Source: Ophiostoma sp. CBS 140.51 | Lineage: Eukaryota; Ascomycota; Sordariomycetes; Ophiostomatales; Ophiostomataceae | Direction of reading: 5' to 3' | Assembly: GCA_029298735.1 (NCBI GenBank) | Contig: JANSLP010000182.1 | Span: forward strand, 1-63,619 | DNA length: 63,619 nt | Shown here: in pieces, positions 1 to 11,106 of the stretch | Position numbering within the stretch: position 1 is the first letter of the stretch | How the letters are laid out: every line of letters begins with the position of its first letter | Notes under the pieces: model-generated | Told to the model about the DNA's origin: nothing | The model's database searches: none | The model's input: only the letters and a program-made list of their open reading frames with translations | Position numbers and translations under genes: made by a program

Positions 1-428
1 TTCAAACGTATTTGACGCTTTTTCCATGATGTTGGTGATATTCTTGGCAAATGGGTGGGCGGAATGGGGGGGTGAGCGGAAAGTAGGGTGGGTCACTTAA
101 ACAACGCTCAATCTTGGCGCAAACGGGGATGCCTACGACGCCTCGGCGTATGGAGTATTTGAAATCAGAATGCAAGCACAGAGCACAGACAGGGCTGCCC
201 AAACTATTGAAAATAAAACCAAGCACAGGAACGGGAAGGGCGGGCACAAAATTAACGAACAAGCGGTCGCGGTGACATCGACCTTGGGGGATGGTATGAT
301 TCTGCTAAATAATGCGAATGCTGATAGTAGGCTATGGACAAAGATGAGATGATAAATGTCATGGAAGGAAATGACGAAATAGAAAGCTAAAAATGCGAGG
401 AAAATATGTGAACTATGTGCACGCTCCT
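1..428. other. Intergenic, left edge
   Basis: No supported gene. This is the downstream flank of the AA9 gene, including its probable 3' UTR. A small minus-strand open frame touches the window edge but has low-complexity content and no recognisable family. Confidence 0.5.
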
Positions 429-1535
429 CTACGCACGCCCCTTCACCTTGAGAACGGCCATCAACAGGGTGGTCGGTAGCGGCTCGGCGGGCTGCTGGTC
501 GACAACAGCGGCGACTGTTGCTTCTGCGGCGGCCGGAGCTGCCGGGGCGGCGTTGGGTACACCTGCAGGTGTCTCTACCGCCGGGGCAGCTTCACGGACT
601 GCATGGCCAGCTGGCGATCGAACAGCTCGCGTCGGGGCCGCAGCACCTCCTCCAGCCGGCGCCACATAGCTGGCCACCCCCGAAGCCGTCGCCTTGATCG
701 CGCCCGGTTTCGTCTGCGCCGCCGTCAGGGCATCCGAGTACAGCGGCGGACCGGGGATCACGTAGGTGGTAAACTTGGTAAAGAGGTCAAACAGGATGCC
801 TGGGTCCTTTTCCTTGTAAAACGAGACCGCGGGAATACCGGTGGGCGTGGCCGTGCCGTTGCCGTTGATGACCAGGTTGAAACAAAAGGGATAGTTTTGC
901 GCGCCGTTGGCATTGCCGGCGGCGTGCAGGGCAATCATCTCGTGCCGCAGGACATAGTTGCCGGGTGCAATGTCCGAGGGCAGACGGACGGACCAGGACA
1001 AATTGTTGGCCAACAACTCGTCGGCGGCCCACTGGTTCTTGGCGGCATCCAGCAGGCCGGCCTCGCTAATCTTGAAAAACTGCAGCTTGGTCTTGTCGGC
1101 GGTCTCGCAGGGCCCGTTGCAGTTGGCCAGATAGTCGAGGACGGGGCCCTTGTGGGAGGCGGGCCACTTGTTCCACTGGATCTCGAGAACATCGCCGGCG
1201 TTGACAGGTGCGGCGATGCCCGCGGGTGTGGCACCAAGGTGGCAGACAATGTCTGGCGTGGCGTACCCAGAGGGCGAGATGAAAGTGTTGGTCAGGTCGT
1301 TGGGAATGCCCCAGCCGATGACGACGGGCGGCGGCTTCTGGTACTGATAGCTGGGATCATATCCATGATAGCTGAAGGGTTAGCAGTGTGAGCATCATGA
1401 AGTCGAATGATTGGAAAAGACTACGTACAATGTACCATCCGGCCAGTGCACCATGGCGGTGGCGATGCCATGAGCAGTAGCTCGCGCGGCGAGCAGCGCA
1501 ACGGCCGCAACAGCGGACCCATAGAAGGAGTGCAT
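429..1535 (-). CDS. AA9 lytic polysaccharide monooxygenase (secreted)
   Basis: Copper-dependent oxidative enzyme that cleaves cellulose or related glucans outside the cell. Model: exon 1 at 1535-1429, a 57-nt intron at 1428-1372, exon 2 at 1371-429; 349 aa. The first 21 residues form a signal peptide ending ATA, leaving His as mature residue 1. In mature numbering the copper-site residues fall at H1, H88 and Y175, with second-sphere H164 and Q173; Cys58 and Cys178 fit the conserved disulfide. H164, Q173, Y175 and C178 coincide with classic AA9 numbering. The catalytic domain ends near residue 245 and is followed by about 100 residues rich in Ala and Pro, with no CBM1. The start ATG was chosen because it gives the signal peptide directly before His1. 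Regioselectivity and exact substrate cannot be read from sequence. Confidence 0.95.
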
Positions 1536-3388
1536 GGCGATGTTGACGGGGCCAAAGGGTGCAGATTGTTTGATAAGTCACCGTCGAGTGCTTGGCGTTC
1601 GCTCATCAACAATTCTTTACAAGATTCTCACAATGCGGGAACAGGAGGTCCTAAGTATGTATGCTCATGCTATTCATTTATACCAAGAGGAGGTAAAGTA
1701 CTCGTAAAGAGAAGGAAATAATATAAAAGTAGAGGCCGCCTCAGCCGGTTTCTTCATTTCTGGGCAGACACGGCCCGCTCGAAGGAGAGCGCTGGCCCGG
1801 TCAGGTGGACTTCATTTTATGACGAAAGAGAGCAGGAGAATGAGAGTATGTGACCGTCTATCCTAGGCGAGAAGGGTATTGGACAAAGCAGATGGTATGC
1901 ATCGTGAACGATGACAGACGAGACCATATCCCGGTCGTTGACCAGAACTGCATCACCTACACCATGATGCGGTTAAGGAGAGGAAAGTGGATTGTTGCCG
2001 CATAGATATGCCGTCATTCCTGGATCGGAAGACCGACGATGGAGATATATGATAAATAACGTGCTCAACGAAATCAAATAAAGCGGAGGTGACAAGAGAG
2101 ATCAAAAGAGTGCTGCAAAACAAGGCAACAGAATGAGGAAGACGACGAAAAACACAAGGAGATTCCCAAGCCGGGATCGGTGCCATGGGGATATTGAATA
2201 TATCTGCCGTGTTGTGGGGAGTGGGGATCACATCAATATATTGCTGTGATTATGTGTGCAGACCCAAGCGTAGATGCGGGATGTCGGTTCCGGGGACAAA
2301 TGGAGATGCTTGAGGATACCCGCATTCATGATTTTTGCCTTTCCATATATACTTTTTCACATTCTATGTAGTGGAATCGCATCATATCAGATATCGTAGA
2401 GGAAGTGTGTAAATCATGGGCCTTCAGAATTTTGAGGATCACGATAGCACCCACTCTGCCACTCGGTATTCGCAGAAAACTATGAGGAGCCCATCAAAGT
2501 TTGGTACAAGCACGACCAATATAAAATAAATAGAATTTTTGTGTGGAGGGCACAAAATTGTTGACATTGCCACTCGCATCTTCCATGTACGTTCCGTCGA
2601 GCCGCCGGTAAATAACAACAACCAACCGTAACAGTCCACGCGAGCCCACGAGAGCGGGTCGACACAACAGCGTATTCCCAGTGTTTCGTTTCATCGTTTC
2701 TATAAACTTCTCTAGTCTCCTCTGGTATTCTCTGTGTGCTTCTACTGCCTTTGTCTTTCCTTATACAAGAGTACATACCGGCTCGCAAGGCAAGTCGAGC
2801 CGTGTTCTACCTATCTAACTAGCAGGCTGTACATCGCTTCTACTTTTCAACGTCCACATGTCCTCCCTAGCCACGCATCTACACAGATAGCCACAGGATG
2901 GGGGTCCATGTGGAATAATACAATAGAGAGTACAAGCTCGTCCTTACTTACATGGCTCAGCGTCGATCCCGCGTAGAGGCACGACGTAAATTGGATATCT
3001 CCATCGGCCACCTTGGCAAGCGATACCATGATAATCTCTACGTTTCTCCTACGGTCAACATTGTCGTTGAAACTAAGCTGCCAAAGATCTTCTCTCTCTT
3101 CGCATCTACGACTCACAACACCTCACTACTCCGCAGTCACGTATCGTCTCTTTTCCTTGAAGTAGATTTCAATGTTTCTTTTGCATTGCTGTCCTGTACC
3201 TCTCCATCCTGGAATCGAGGTATGGCCCATGTCTGTAATAAATCAAAATAAAACGCTTGTTTGTTGGTCGCGTAAACGCTGGTTCGTAGTCCTCTTCTTT
3301 GTATCCTCGCTGCGTTCGTTGGAGTCGCTCGTTTCTTCCTCGCTCCACTCGATCGTCGATGTATTGTCGTTGTCACTCGCTCGCTTAC
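1536..3388. other. Intergenic between the AA9 and ATX1 genes
   Basis: About 1.85 kb with no supported gene. It holds the AA9 upstream region and the ATX1 downstream region. Composition is mixed, with AT-rich patches around 2240-2560. Only short, unconserved open frames are present on either strand. Confidence 0.6.
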
Positions 3389-3714
3389 TTACTCGGCCGG
3401 CACCTCAATGCTGCGGCTCTCGCCGTCAGCCTCGCCCGAGTTGACCTTCTTGCCCGTCTTGGAAATGGTCTTCAGCACCGTCTCGTACGACAGCGTGGGG
3501 TCCGCCACAACCGTCGCCGACTGGCTCTCCAAAGAGACCTCGTAGCTCTTAACGCCTGCACATAGTACGTTAGCAATGAACATGAAGTGGGCGAACAACA
3601 ATCTGCCTGCTACACATGGTGCTTACCCTCCAACCGCTTCAGGACGCGGTCGACGGCGCCGGAGCAGCCGCCGCAGGACATGGAGACGTTGAACTTGTAG
3701 GTGTGATCGGCCAT
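3389..3714 (-). CDS. atx1: Copper chaperone Atx1 (HMA domain)
   Basis: Cytosolic Cu(I) carrier of the Atx1 family, which hands copper to the Ccc2-type P-type ATPase of the late Golgi for loading of secreted cuproenzymes. Model: exon 1 at 3714-3627, a 71-nt intron at 3626-3556 (donor GTAAGC), exon 2 at 3555-3389; 84 aa. The HMA fold spans nearly the whole protein; the metal-binding loop MSCGGC lies at residues 12-17 and gives the MxCxxC motif. The Lys-Thr-Gly-Lys-Lys segment near residues 60-64 matches the basic face used for ATPase docking in this family. The C terminus adds a short acidic tail. The start was chosen at the ATG giving a normal-length Atx1; an upstream in-frame extension has no domain. 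Confidence 0.95.
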
Positions 3715-5609
3715 TGTGGTGGTAGTAGTTGTGGGAGACGACGAGTCTTTTGTTTGTGTTTCGGTGTTGGGAGTAGAAATGTAGTTGGGTGGAAGTGTGC
3801 GTTGTGTGTTGAGGTAAGAAGGCATTCCGAGTTTTGAAAGGCGGTGGCGGTTGACGTCTTTATGTATGTGTCTGAACTCCAAAGCTATTAGAAATTAGAA
3901 ATCACTTCGTGCTTGCGACAGCGCTTGCGCCAGTCCCTCCCAGCCCGCACCTGCCGGTAGGGGGGGAATGAAAGAAAGGTACGAGACGAGGCGAGGCGAG
4001 AGGGGCTAGGGGTGTTTCGGGGGAGGGGGTGGAAGCAAAGAACGAGGGGCGCTGGGGCGCTGGCTGGCTGGGCCTGGCTGGGGCCCTGACGAACGCGGCT
4101 TCCACTGGCCTTTCTGAACAAGTTTAAGAAACGTCAGAGACTGGAAGGGGCGAAGGAGAAGGAGGGGCGCGCGCGTAATAACACCGCACTTTCAACGGTC
4201 TTAGCGGGCGGGTAGGAGCGATCAAGTCCCTGTAGGGAACGGGGTTACGGGGTGTTTAGAAGAAAAAATACAGTGGATTAGGGGCTTTTGTCCAAACACG
4301 CCAGTTCCTGAACGACCGCTTTGTCACATCTCTATGGCGTGCTCGCTGTCATCATTGTGTGTTAGACAATACGGAGTCACAAACAGTCTATATATCACCT
4401 TTTCTGTTACTTCATTCAGTGGCTTGGATGCTGTCGTCGACTGAGTCCTTGCTTTGACTTTTTGATATGTCTACTATGTTTGCTCTTTTGCTCCTTCCTT
4501 TTCAAGGACCTCAATGCCGAAGGGAAGGAACCCGATTTTCTCGAGTCACTTCACTGCCGCTCGCTCCTTCCCAACCATCTCGAAGCATCTGCGTCATTTG
4601 TGCGTGCCGCAAATCCGACCGTCAGCTTCCGGCTGCATTACTGGCTGTATCGCTGTCCAAGCACTCCATGCAAGTCATCGAGGTGTGCGCACGAGGTAGG
4701 TGTTTGCTATTTTGGGCGGTCGCCACCCTGAGACGGTCAGACTGTAGACCGGTGGACGCTATGTTGGCGGTACCTGTTTTGTTGGCTGCGATATTTGTGC
4801 CTGGTCGTGCCTGCCTGTCTTGTCGTGTGCCTGCTGATCGCACCTGCCCTGCGATATTTGTGCCGTTGCCATTCAGTCGGACTTGCTTCGTGAGACTGAC
4901 CAGAGCCACAAATGCTCGACTAATACGGTAAGACCAGACCTCGTTCACACCTTCCCTTCTCAAACGCTTCTTCCTTTTTTGTCTCTACTTCCTTTTGGTC
5001 CTTCCCTTGTAAATCCTCGCCCATCAAGCTGAAACGTGCTCAATTGTCTGTCGCAAAAAGTCTCTCTAAACAAAAGGCAAGACAGAAAAGCAGAAGCACT
5101 GTCCAAGATGGAAGAAGAAAGAAGAAAAGGAACAATTTGGTACAAGACAAGTCACCACAAACTTGCTTTGAAATACACTATTCTTCATCCTTCGTTCCCG
5201 CTTCCCGTCCGAGTTTGATCGCTTGGCACGGCCAGAGCCGATGAAAATGGACTAAGAAAATCAACGAAAAATCTAACGACATTTAATGCTACGTCAACAA
5301 GCACGATATGCCGATCACATACTCCTTATACAGACACACAAGGACGCATGCAGCACCTCTTCGCCTGGTAGCGAATCGTTGCAGCCCGGTTCTGCAGTGC
5401 TTGCATGCCGGGGTGATGCAGAGACTGGAAGACTGAATATGTAAGTCCTTGCTGCAAGACATCTGCCGTGCTATGACCCTTGTTTTTATTCCATCGTCTT
5501 TGTCTTGTCCACGTTGTTTTGTCTTGCCATTTGTGAAAAGATGCAATGATGCACATCAATTGGACGATATTGCTTCTATTTTCTATTATTTTCACACATT
5601 ATACATCCC
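3715..5609. other. Intergenic: ATX1 upstream region and RQC1 downstream region
   Basis: About 1.9 kb. The 3900-4260 part is GC-rich and contains runs of AGGGG or GGGGCGCT-like units near 4046-4085, compatible with a stress-responsive promoter (STRE-like AGGGG), though this is inference. A 15-bp direct repeat, TGCGATATTTGTGCC, occurs at 4787-4801 and 4849-4863. No gene is supported. Confidence 0.5.
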
Positions 5610-7853
5610 CTACTCATCATCGTCAAACCATGCACCCGGCATGCCGCCACCTGGATTCTGTCGGGCTGCTGTGGGCGTATCTGCTGCTGTGGGCGTATCT
5701 ACTGCTGTGGGCGCAGGCTCTTCATGGCCAGCGCCCTCTGCCTCGTAGTCTTCATCCTCGGCCACCTCAAACTCGTCGTCGTCGTAGTCGTCGTCAAACT
5801 CATCATGCTCTTCCTGGTCGTCGTCCGCCTCCTCCACCTCGATAAGCTGCCCCGGCATCAGGAAATCGTCCGGCAGCACGGGCATCCGGTTGTGCCCACC
5901 GTGCACGCGGTCGCTCTCGGCCATGACCCAGGGGCGGACCTGCGACGGGTTCGAAAAGTCATTGTCAGCGCGCGGCGGAGGCAGCGGATCAAAGTCGTAG
6001 TTGGGCGCGGCATGGAGCATGTGGGGTGGCACCAGACCCATGAGGGCGGGTGTGCTGTCCAAGTAGACAAAGCGGGCAGTACTCAAGCGCAGAGCGGGCG
6101 CCGGCGGCAGTGTGCTGGCGTCGACTTTGGGAGCAGTCGACAAGCTCTCGGCCACTTCTTGTAACAGAGACCGGGCTTGGGGCACGTCCCACAGCTCCTT
6201 GGTCAGGTGCACGTACAGCTGTGTGTACAGCGTCTCGTGGTCGTCGCGCGGCGGGATGCCCCAGACGGCGCGGGGCACGTCGAGGCCCAAAGCCTGGAAG
6301 ATGGCGCCGTACAGCCAGGGCAGGCGGGTCATACCCCGTGTCAAAGCGGCGCGAGCAGCCTCGACGTCCTTAGTTTGCAAGAAGGCCGGGATCAGCGACT
6401 GCCGAATATAATGGCGCATCGGATTATGGCGTAGCGCCGGCACCTCGTCCCACGGTAATCTCTCCTCGTCCTCGGGCGTCGCCCCCAGGTACGAGATCAG
6501 CCAGCGGGCTTCAAACGCGCGCACGGCCAGCGACTGTGCATACAGCATCAGCGCATACTCGTCGTCGGGGAACAAACTCATAAACAGCTTCGTCCATGCC
6601 AGCGCCGTGCGGTACGTGCCGCGTGCAATCAGACTCCGCAGGTAGTGGTATCCCGCGAGCAAAAATTGTCTGTTCTCGGGCCGGTAGAAGCTGAGGCGCG
6701 CTTTGCCCTCGCCCAGCTTCTGGCGGAACGACGAGAGTGTCGAGCGGCCAAAGGAGAACAAGGCCCGCTCGCAGAGGTCGGCGGCCAGCGATGCGTTCTG
6801 GTCCTGCAGTTTGGCCACGCGGCTGATCTGGATCAGCGAGGCAATGTGGAACGGGTGGTCTTTGAGGAACTGGATGAGCGGCTGCGGGTTGTGCATCATG
6901 ACCAGCGTAAAGAACTCGTCCTCCAGGTAGACGTAGGCCGGGCTGTGCACGAATGTGTACTCGACAATACCGCCTGCTGCTGCCACGCCTTTTGCGTCCG
7001 TCACCTGCCGCATCGCCAGACCACCTGATGTTCCCCGCGGCCACGTATCCTTCCACTGGATAAACGGGTTGCGCTTGGCCACCATACCGGCCATATTCGA
7101 CGTGGGCAGCCGCTGGCCGTTGGCGCCAACATAGACCATGCCACGTGGCGGCGGTGGTGGTGCCCTCAAAAAGGACTCGAGGTCCATCATGACCACATTG
7201 GGGTTGCCCTCGGCAGCCTCGCCGCGTGGCCGGCCGGGCACACCCTGGGCATCGTCGGCCGCTGCCTGCTGCACGATATCGCGGCCAAACACTTCGCGCA
7301 GCTCGTTCATCACCCGCAGGTCCGAGAAGTTGACCTTGATGTTTTGGGAGGCGTCATAAGAGGCGGTTGTGCCGGAAGTGCCTGTCGTGCCAGTCTTGCT
7401 GCCCTCTTTTAGTCGCAGTTCCTCCAGAGCACGGTCAATCTCGTCGAGGTCGGAGGCGGGTGCTGCTACAGTCGCTGCACCAGCTGTCGCCTTAGCAGAC
7501 ACCTCAACTGTGTCCGCCTTGCCTCCCTTGCCCTTCTTCTTCTTCTTCTTTTTCTTTTTGCTCGGTTTTGGTGCTCGTTCGTCGCTGCTGTCTGCTTTTT
7601 GTGGCGTCTGCTCGTCTGGTTGCTCCTCCCCCTCCTCCTCCTCCTCATCGTCGTCGCCCTCGTCGCCTAGTGCTACAAACGCGGCAAACACATTTCTCGG
7701 TTTGGGTCGCGTGTCGACTTCTGATTCTTCGTCTTCGCTGGCGTTCTCGTTGTCGCTCGCGTCGTCTCCATGGCCATTATCGCTTCCGAGTGACGACTTT
7801 TGCGCCGCGCGCTCTTCTTGTGCGCGCAGCTTCTTGAGTTGCCGGCTCGACAT
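5610..7853 (-). CDS. rqc1: Rqc1/TCF25 family, ribosome quality control complex subunit 1
   Basis: Intronless 747-aa member of the Rqc1/TCF25 (Nulp1) family, close to the yeast length. With Ltn1, Rqc2 and Cdc48, Rqc1 acts on stalled nascent chains on 60S subunits and, in the mammalian homologue, favours K48-linked ubiquitination. The N terminus (SSRQLKKLRAQEE) is the family start. A highly acidic stretch covers roughly residues 27-80, followed by nine consecutive lysines at residues 99-107. The helical-repeat TCF25 core covers roughly 170-610. The C terminus is very acidic (about 675-720) and ends in three copies of a six-residue unit encoded by an 18-bp tandem repeat, then GAWFDDDE. It lies tandem with the verprolin gene, 715 bp away. 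Confidence 0.93.
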   Translation of the reverse strand: MSSRQLKKLRAQEERAAQKSSLGSDNGHGDDASDNENASEDEESEVDTRPKPRNVFAAFVALGDEGDDDEEEEEGEEQPDEQTPQKADSSDERAPKPSKKKKKKKKKGKGGKADTVEVSAKATAGAATVAAPASDLDEIDRALEELRLKEGSKTGTTGTSGTTASYDASQNIKVNFSDLRVMNELREVFGRDIVQQAAADDAQGVPGRPRGEAAEGNPNVVMMDLESFLRAPPPPPRGMVYVGANGQRLPTSNMAGMVAKRNPFIQWKDTWPRGTSGGLAMRQVTDAKGVAAAGGIVEYTFVHSPAYVYLEDEFFTLVMMHNPQPLIQFLKDHPFHIASLIQISRVAKLQDQNASLAADLCERALFSFGRSTLSSFRQKLGEGKARLSFYRPENRQFLLAGYHYLRSLIARGTYRTALAWTKLFMSLFPDDEYALMLYAQSLAVRAFEARWLISYLGATPEDEERLPWDEVPALRHNPMRHYIRQSLIPAFLQTKDVEAARAALTRGMTRLPWLYGAIFQALGLDVPRAVWGIPPRDDHETLYTQLYVHLTKELWDVPQARSLLQEVAESLSTAPKVDASTLPPAPALRLSTARFVYLDSTPALMGLVPPHMLHAAPNYDFDPLPPPRADNDFSNPSQVRPWVMAESDRVHGGHNRMPVLPDDFLMPGQLIEVEEADDDQEEHDEFDDDYDDDEFEVAEDEDYEAEGAGHEEPAPTAVDTPTAADTPTAARQNPGGGMPGAWFDDDE
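5665..5718. repeat. 18-bp tandem repeat inside the RQC1 C terminus
   Basis: Three consecutive 18-bp units start at 5665, 5683 and 5701; the first two are identical and the third diverges at its ends. Being a multiple of three, it adds Asp-Thr-Pro-Thr-Ala-Ala units to the tail without breaking the frame. Confidence 0.9.
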
Positions 7854-8568
7854 GGTTGCGTTGTTGTGTCGTCGATGAAGGTGGTGGTCGTGTGAAAGGA
7901 GACCATGCAGGTGAGGTGCAGATGGTCAAGAGAAGACGTTAAAAGTCGAGACCTTTAGCGGTCTTTACACTAAAGATTATTACGTCGTTGGTGGAAGGAG
8001 CACCCAACGGCAAACAGTCACCGGCAAAAACGACCCCGCCACAGAACAGAAGCTCAAAGAACTCGAAGCTGTCAACTTTTTAGTGGGGAACAGCAAGCAT
8101 GCTTATGTAACTCCGCCTGAAAGCACAAACGACTGACGTAGTGAAGCAATGAGGCTGGTGTGCAGTTTTCTTCAACACATTTATAAATTGAAAGATTGAA
8201 TTAAATTTTGAATTGAACTGGATATACAGCTGATGTTTGGTGAATTATAAATGTCTTCTATTTTACTCTTATTTTACTTTACTTTCATTCGAATCAAATT
8301 AGTTAATCAAATTGTCACAAAAGTAACCGAAAAAAATAAATCGAAGTAAAATCCTTTAGTTTTGAATTTATTATGGATGCAATGCTTCCAATTCTCTATA
8401 AAGTAAGCACATATAAACAGTAGCACATGTTCACGACTAACAGTTTGCAGACAGTAACAATGAAACATTTAGTAAAAAGGAATAAAACGTATAAACAAGA
8501 AAAAAAGCCAGCCCAAAAACGGTCTGCTAAAAATCAACTACAAAAGAACACACCCCTTCTTTCGATCT
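7854..8568. other. Intergenic with an AT-rich block
   Basis: Holds the RQC1 promoter (right after 7853) and the downstream end of the verprolin gene. From about 8160 to 8560 the sequence is strongly AT-rich, unlike its GC-rich neighbours. No gene and no transposon open frame is seen. Confidence 0.5.
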
Positions 8569-10281
8569 CTACGTCAACAGACTCAAGTCCAACGGAACAC
8601 TGCTCCCGCGACCGGCCCGGTACCGCTTGGGCGCGCCCGTAAACGTCCGCGCCACAGGGAACTTGTCTTCCGTCACAAACCGCCAGCGTGTGTCCTGCAC
8701 AATATAGCGGACGCCGCCACCGGATGTCTGCGGGCGAGGAGACAACGAGCCGCTGTTTCCACCACCTGCCGTCGTGTTGGCGCGTGTGGGCGAGGGGCTG
8801 TTAAGAGCGCTGCTGTTCCCACTGTTGCCACCACCATTGGGCATCAGTGTATACGCTGACGGGTCGAGCATGGACACCCGCATCGGGTTACTACCCCCGC
8901 TGATGCTGTTACTGGCGGCCCGCTGCGGTGGTGGAGGTGGCGGAGGAGGAAGGTTGGCAGCAGAAGACGAAGCTGTCGAAGCGCCGTTGCTGTAGGGGTG
9001 AGCAGAGGGAGCAGCGGCCGACGGTGGTGGAGGGGGTGCAGAAGAAAAAGACGAAGAAGGTGAGTGTGACGGAGCGGGCGCCATAGGTGGTGGAGGTGCG
9101 GTCGGGGGAGGCGGTGGCCGCGATGGCGCGCTGTTGCTCGGCGGCGGAGGCGGCGGGGGAGGTGGAGGAGGCGATGCCGGCTGCTGCTGCTGCTGCTGTG
9201 CGCGGATCATCGCCTGCGCGGCCAGGCTCTGGGATGGCGGTGGAGACGATGGCATTGCGCTCGGTGGAGGTGGTGGCGGTGGCGGAGCGGGTGGTGGTGC
9301 AGACGACGACCCTCCTGGCGGCGGCGGCGGAGGAGGTGCTGGCGGTGCCGAGGGGACAGGCGGAGCAGCAGCGGATGGGATGGGCGGTGCTGATCCCGTG
9401 GGTGGTGGTGAAGACAGCAAGCTGGACGAGGGTTTTCTGGACCCTGGCGGTGGCGGTGGCTTCTTGCCAATGGGCGGCGGCGGCCCCTTGTTGCCAATAA
9501 TAATTTGGGAGGCCGACGAGAACGGGCGGTCGCCGGCACCACGTGCCGACACTTTGCGCAGGTTGGAAATGGACGGGTGGAAGCCGGCGCCAAGCGGGTT
9601 TCCTGGTGCGGGAGGTGGAGCACTGGGCGCACTGGGTGCTGGAACGGCAGGGCGGCCGGGCGGTTTGGGGGCAGCGCCACCGGGAGGCTTTGGTGCGCCA
9701 AAGGCAGGCGGTCGCGGTGGTGTAGCAGCAGAGGAGCGAGAGTCTTCAGGGTCGGACAGGTAGGAGGCGTTCGTATCGGCTCCAGTCTTGACACCAGCAC
9801 CCGTCTTGCGCAGCTTCGGCATACCGCCCGAGAAGAGACCGGCAAGCTGCGGTGGCCCGGCACTGTCCATGCCGCCCTGGTCACTGTTGCTACGAGCACG
9901 GTTGCCGGCGTGTGGCGGTGCAAGGCCACCGCCTGGGCGAGGGGGAGCACCACCGCCAGGAATCGGAGGAGCGCCGCCCAATGGTGATGGACCTGCACCA
10001 CCACCAGAAGACTTGCCGACGACGGGCGCGGAGCGATCGTTGGTGACGGTCTTCTTGAGGGCCTTGCCCTTGTGGATGTCGCCGAGGAGAGCTGTGTTCT
10101 GGGGGAGGAGTTAGTATGGCTGTGACTGGTATACTGGCAAGCCGGAGATTGGACTCACCAATCCTTTTCCTGCGGGAGGTCTTGCTGGAAGTCCACCCGG
10201 CGGTGGTGGCGGAGGCGGAGGAGGCATGCCGGACATGCCGCCCGGTGGAGGGGGCGGCGGTGGCGGTGGAGGCGGCGGCAT
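8569..10281 (-). CDS. vrp1: Verprolin/WIP-type actin regulator (WH2 domains)
   Basis: Proline-rich actin-cytoskeleton protein that binds actin monomers and WASP/Las17 to control Arp2/3-driven patches, endocytosis and polarity. Model: exon 1 at 10281-10159, a 60-nt intron at 10158-10099 (GTGAGT donor), exon 2 at 10098-8569; 550 aa. Exon 1 encodes the N-terminal polyproline. The first WH2 motif starts at the exon junction (ALLGDIHKGKALKKT, about residues 44-58); a second WH2-like segment (LAGLFSGGMPKLRKTG) lies about 50 residues further on. The centre is repeated proline tracts, profilin and SH3 ligands. The last 45 residues (starting near DTRWRFVTEDKFPVARTF) match the C-terminal WASP-binding segment. 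The open frame stays in phase across the chosen intron and restores a contiguous WH2. Confidence 0.92.
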
Positions 10282-11106
10282 TGTTGCTGTGAGTCGCGGG
10301 AGAGGAGAGAATGAGGTAGAGTGGTGGTTTGGTCGTTGTAAAGCAAAAGCTTTTTGCCAAAAATGTTAAAAAAGGCAAGCGCGTGCCCTTTGCGTCGATG
10401 AGGAGAGGCCGCTCAGGCTCAGGGGCGTCGGTCGTGTTCGTCGAGACGCGGCGTAAGAAATGAAGCTAATGCTGAATGTAAGAATGGGCGTTGAATCGTG
10501 GGAGGCCTGGTCGTTGAAGCCGCTGCCGAGAAGTATGAAAGAGGAGAGAATGAAGTCGACGAAAGTGAGAAGGAGGGAAACGTCGATAGCTATTGGCGGT
10601 TGACGGTTGGGAGCCAAGATTGGCAGGAACGAGAGAACACGAAGGAACGAGCCCAGCGAGACTCAGCTGCGCTGTTTGGCAGGCGGTAGGCACCCACATT
10701 TGGGTTGAAGTGGGGCGCTTTTCCAGAGTTTCCTCACTGTTCGCCTGCTGGAAGCGCTGTTTCGTCACTGCCTTGCCCGGACTTGCCTGTAATCAGACCG
10801 CACCAGACGCACCCAAGACGCAGTATTACGCAGTTGTACGAAAGAAAGTGGGTCCATTGTAAGGGCGCCCTGGCTGAAGGAGGAAAGAGCCAGTGCGAGG
10901 CGCAGGGCCACCACGAGGTGTACTGTACGAACTACTTAGTTGCACAGTACATCCACACAGTCTCCCTCAATCCCTGCATCTACAATTTTTCGACCACCAA
11001 CGGACGACGGTTCAACACTCGGCACGTACACGGCGACTCCGGCGACGACACCCAACTACTCCGACCACACGGACGGCCAATCCACTCCATACACACTGCG
11101 ACAGCC
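10282..11106. other. Divergent promoter, verprolin and mitochondrial-protein genes
   Basis: 825 bp between two divergent start codons. The plus-strand frame of the right-hand gene stays open through much of this region, but no conserved residues are visible before 11107, so I treat it as leader. The part after 10920 is C-rich, typical of a fungal 5' UTR. Confidence 0.55.

Noticed and set aside
603..1391. 262-codon plus-strand open frame opposite the AA9 gene
   Set aside because: Antisense shadow; the AA9 frame carries all copper-site residues.
4467..4931. 154-codon plus-strand frame with a CVICACRK segment
   Set aside because: Looks briefly like a zinc-cluster start, but Cys spacing is wrong, nothing follows, and the frame overlaps others of equal quality.
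8160..8560. AT-rich block as a possible RIP-mutated transposon
   Set aside because: Too short, no terminal repeats or relic of a transposase frame; ordinary AT-rich 3' flank is simpler.
9134..9763. Gly-rich plus-strand open frame opposite verprolin
   Set aside because: Direct complement of polyproline codons, no independent signal.
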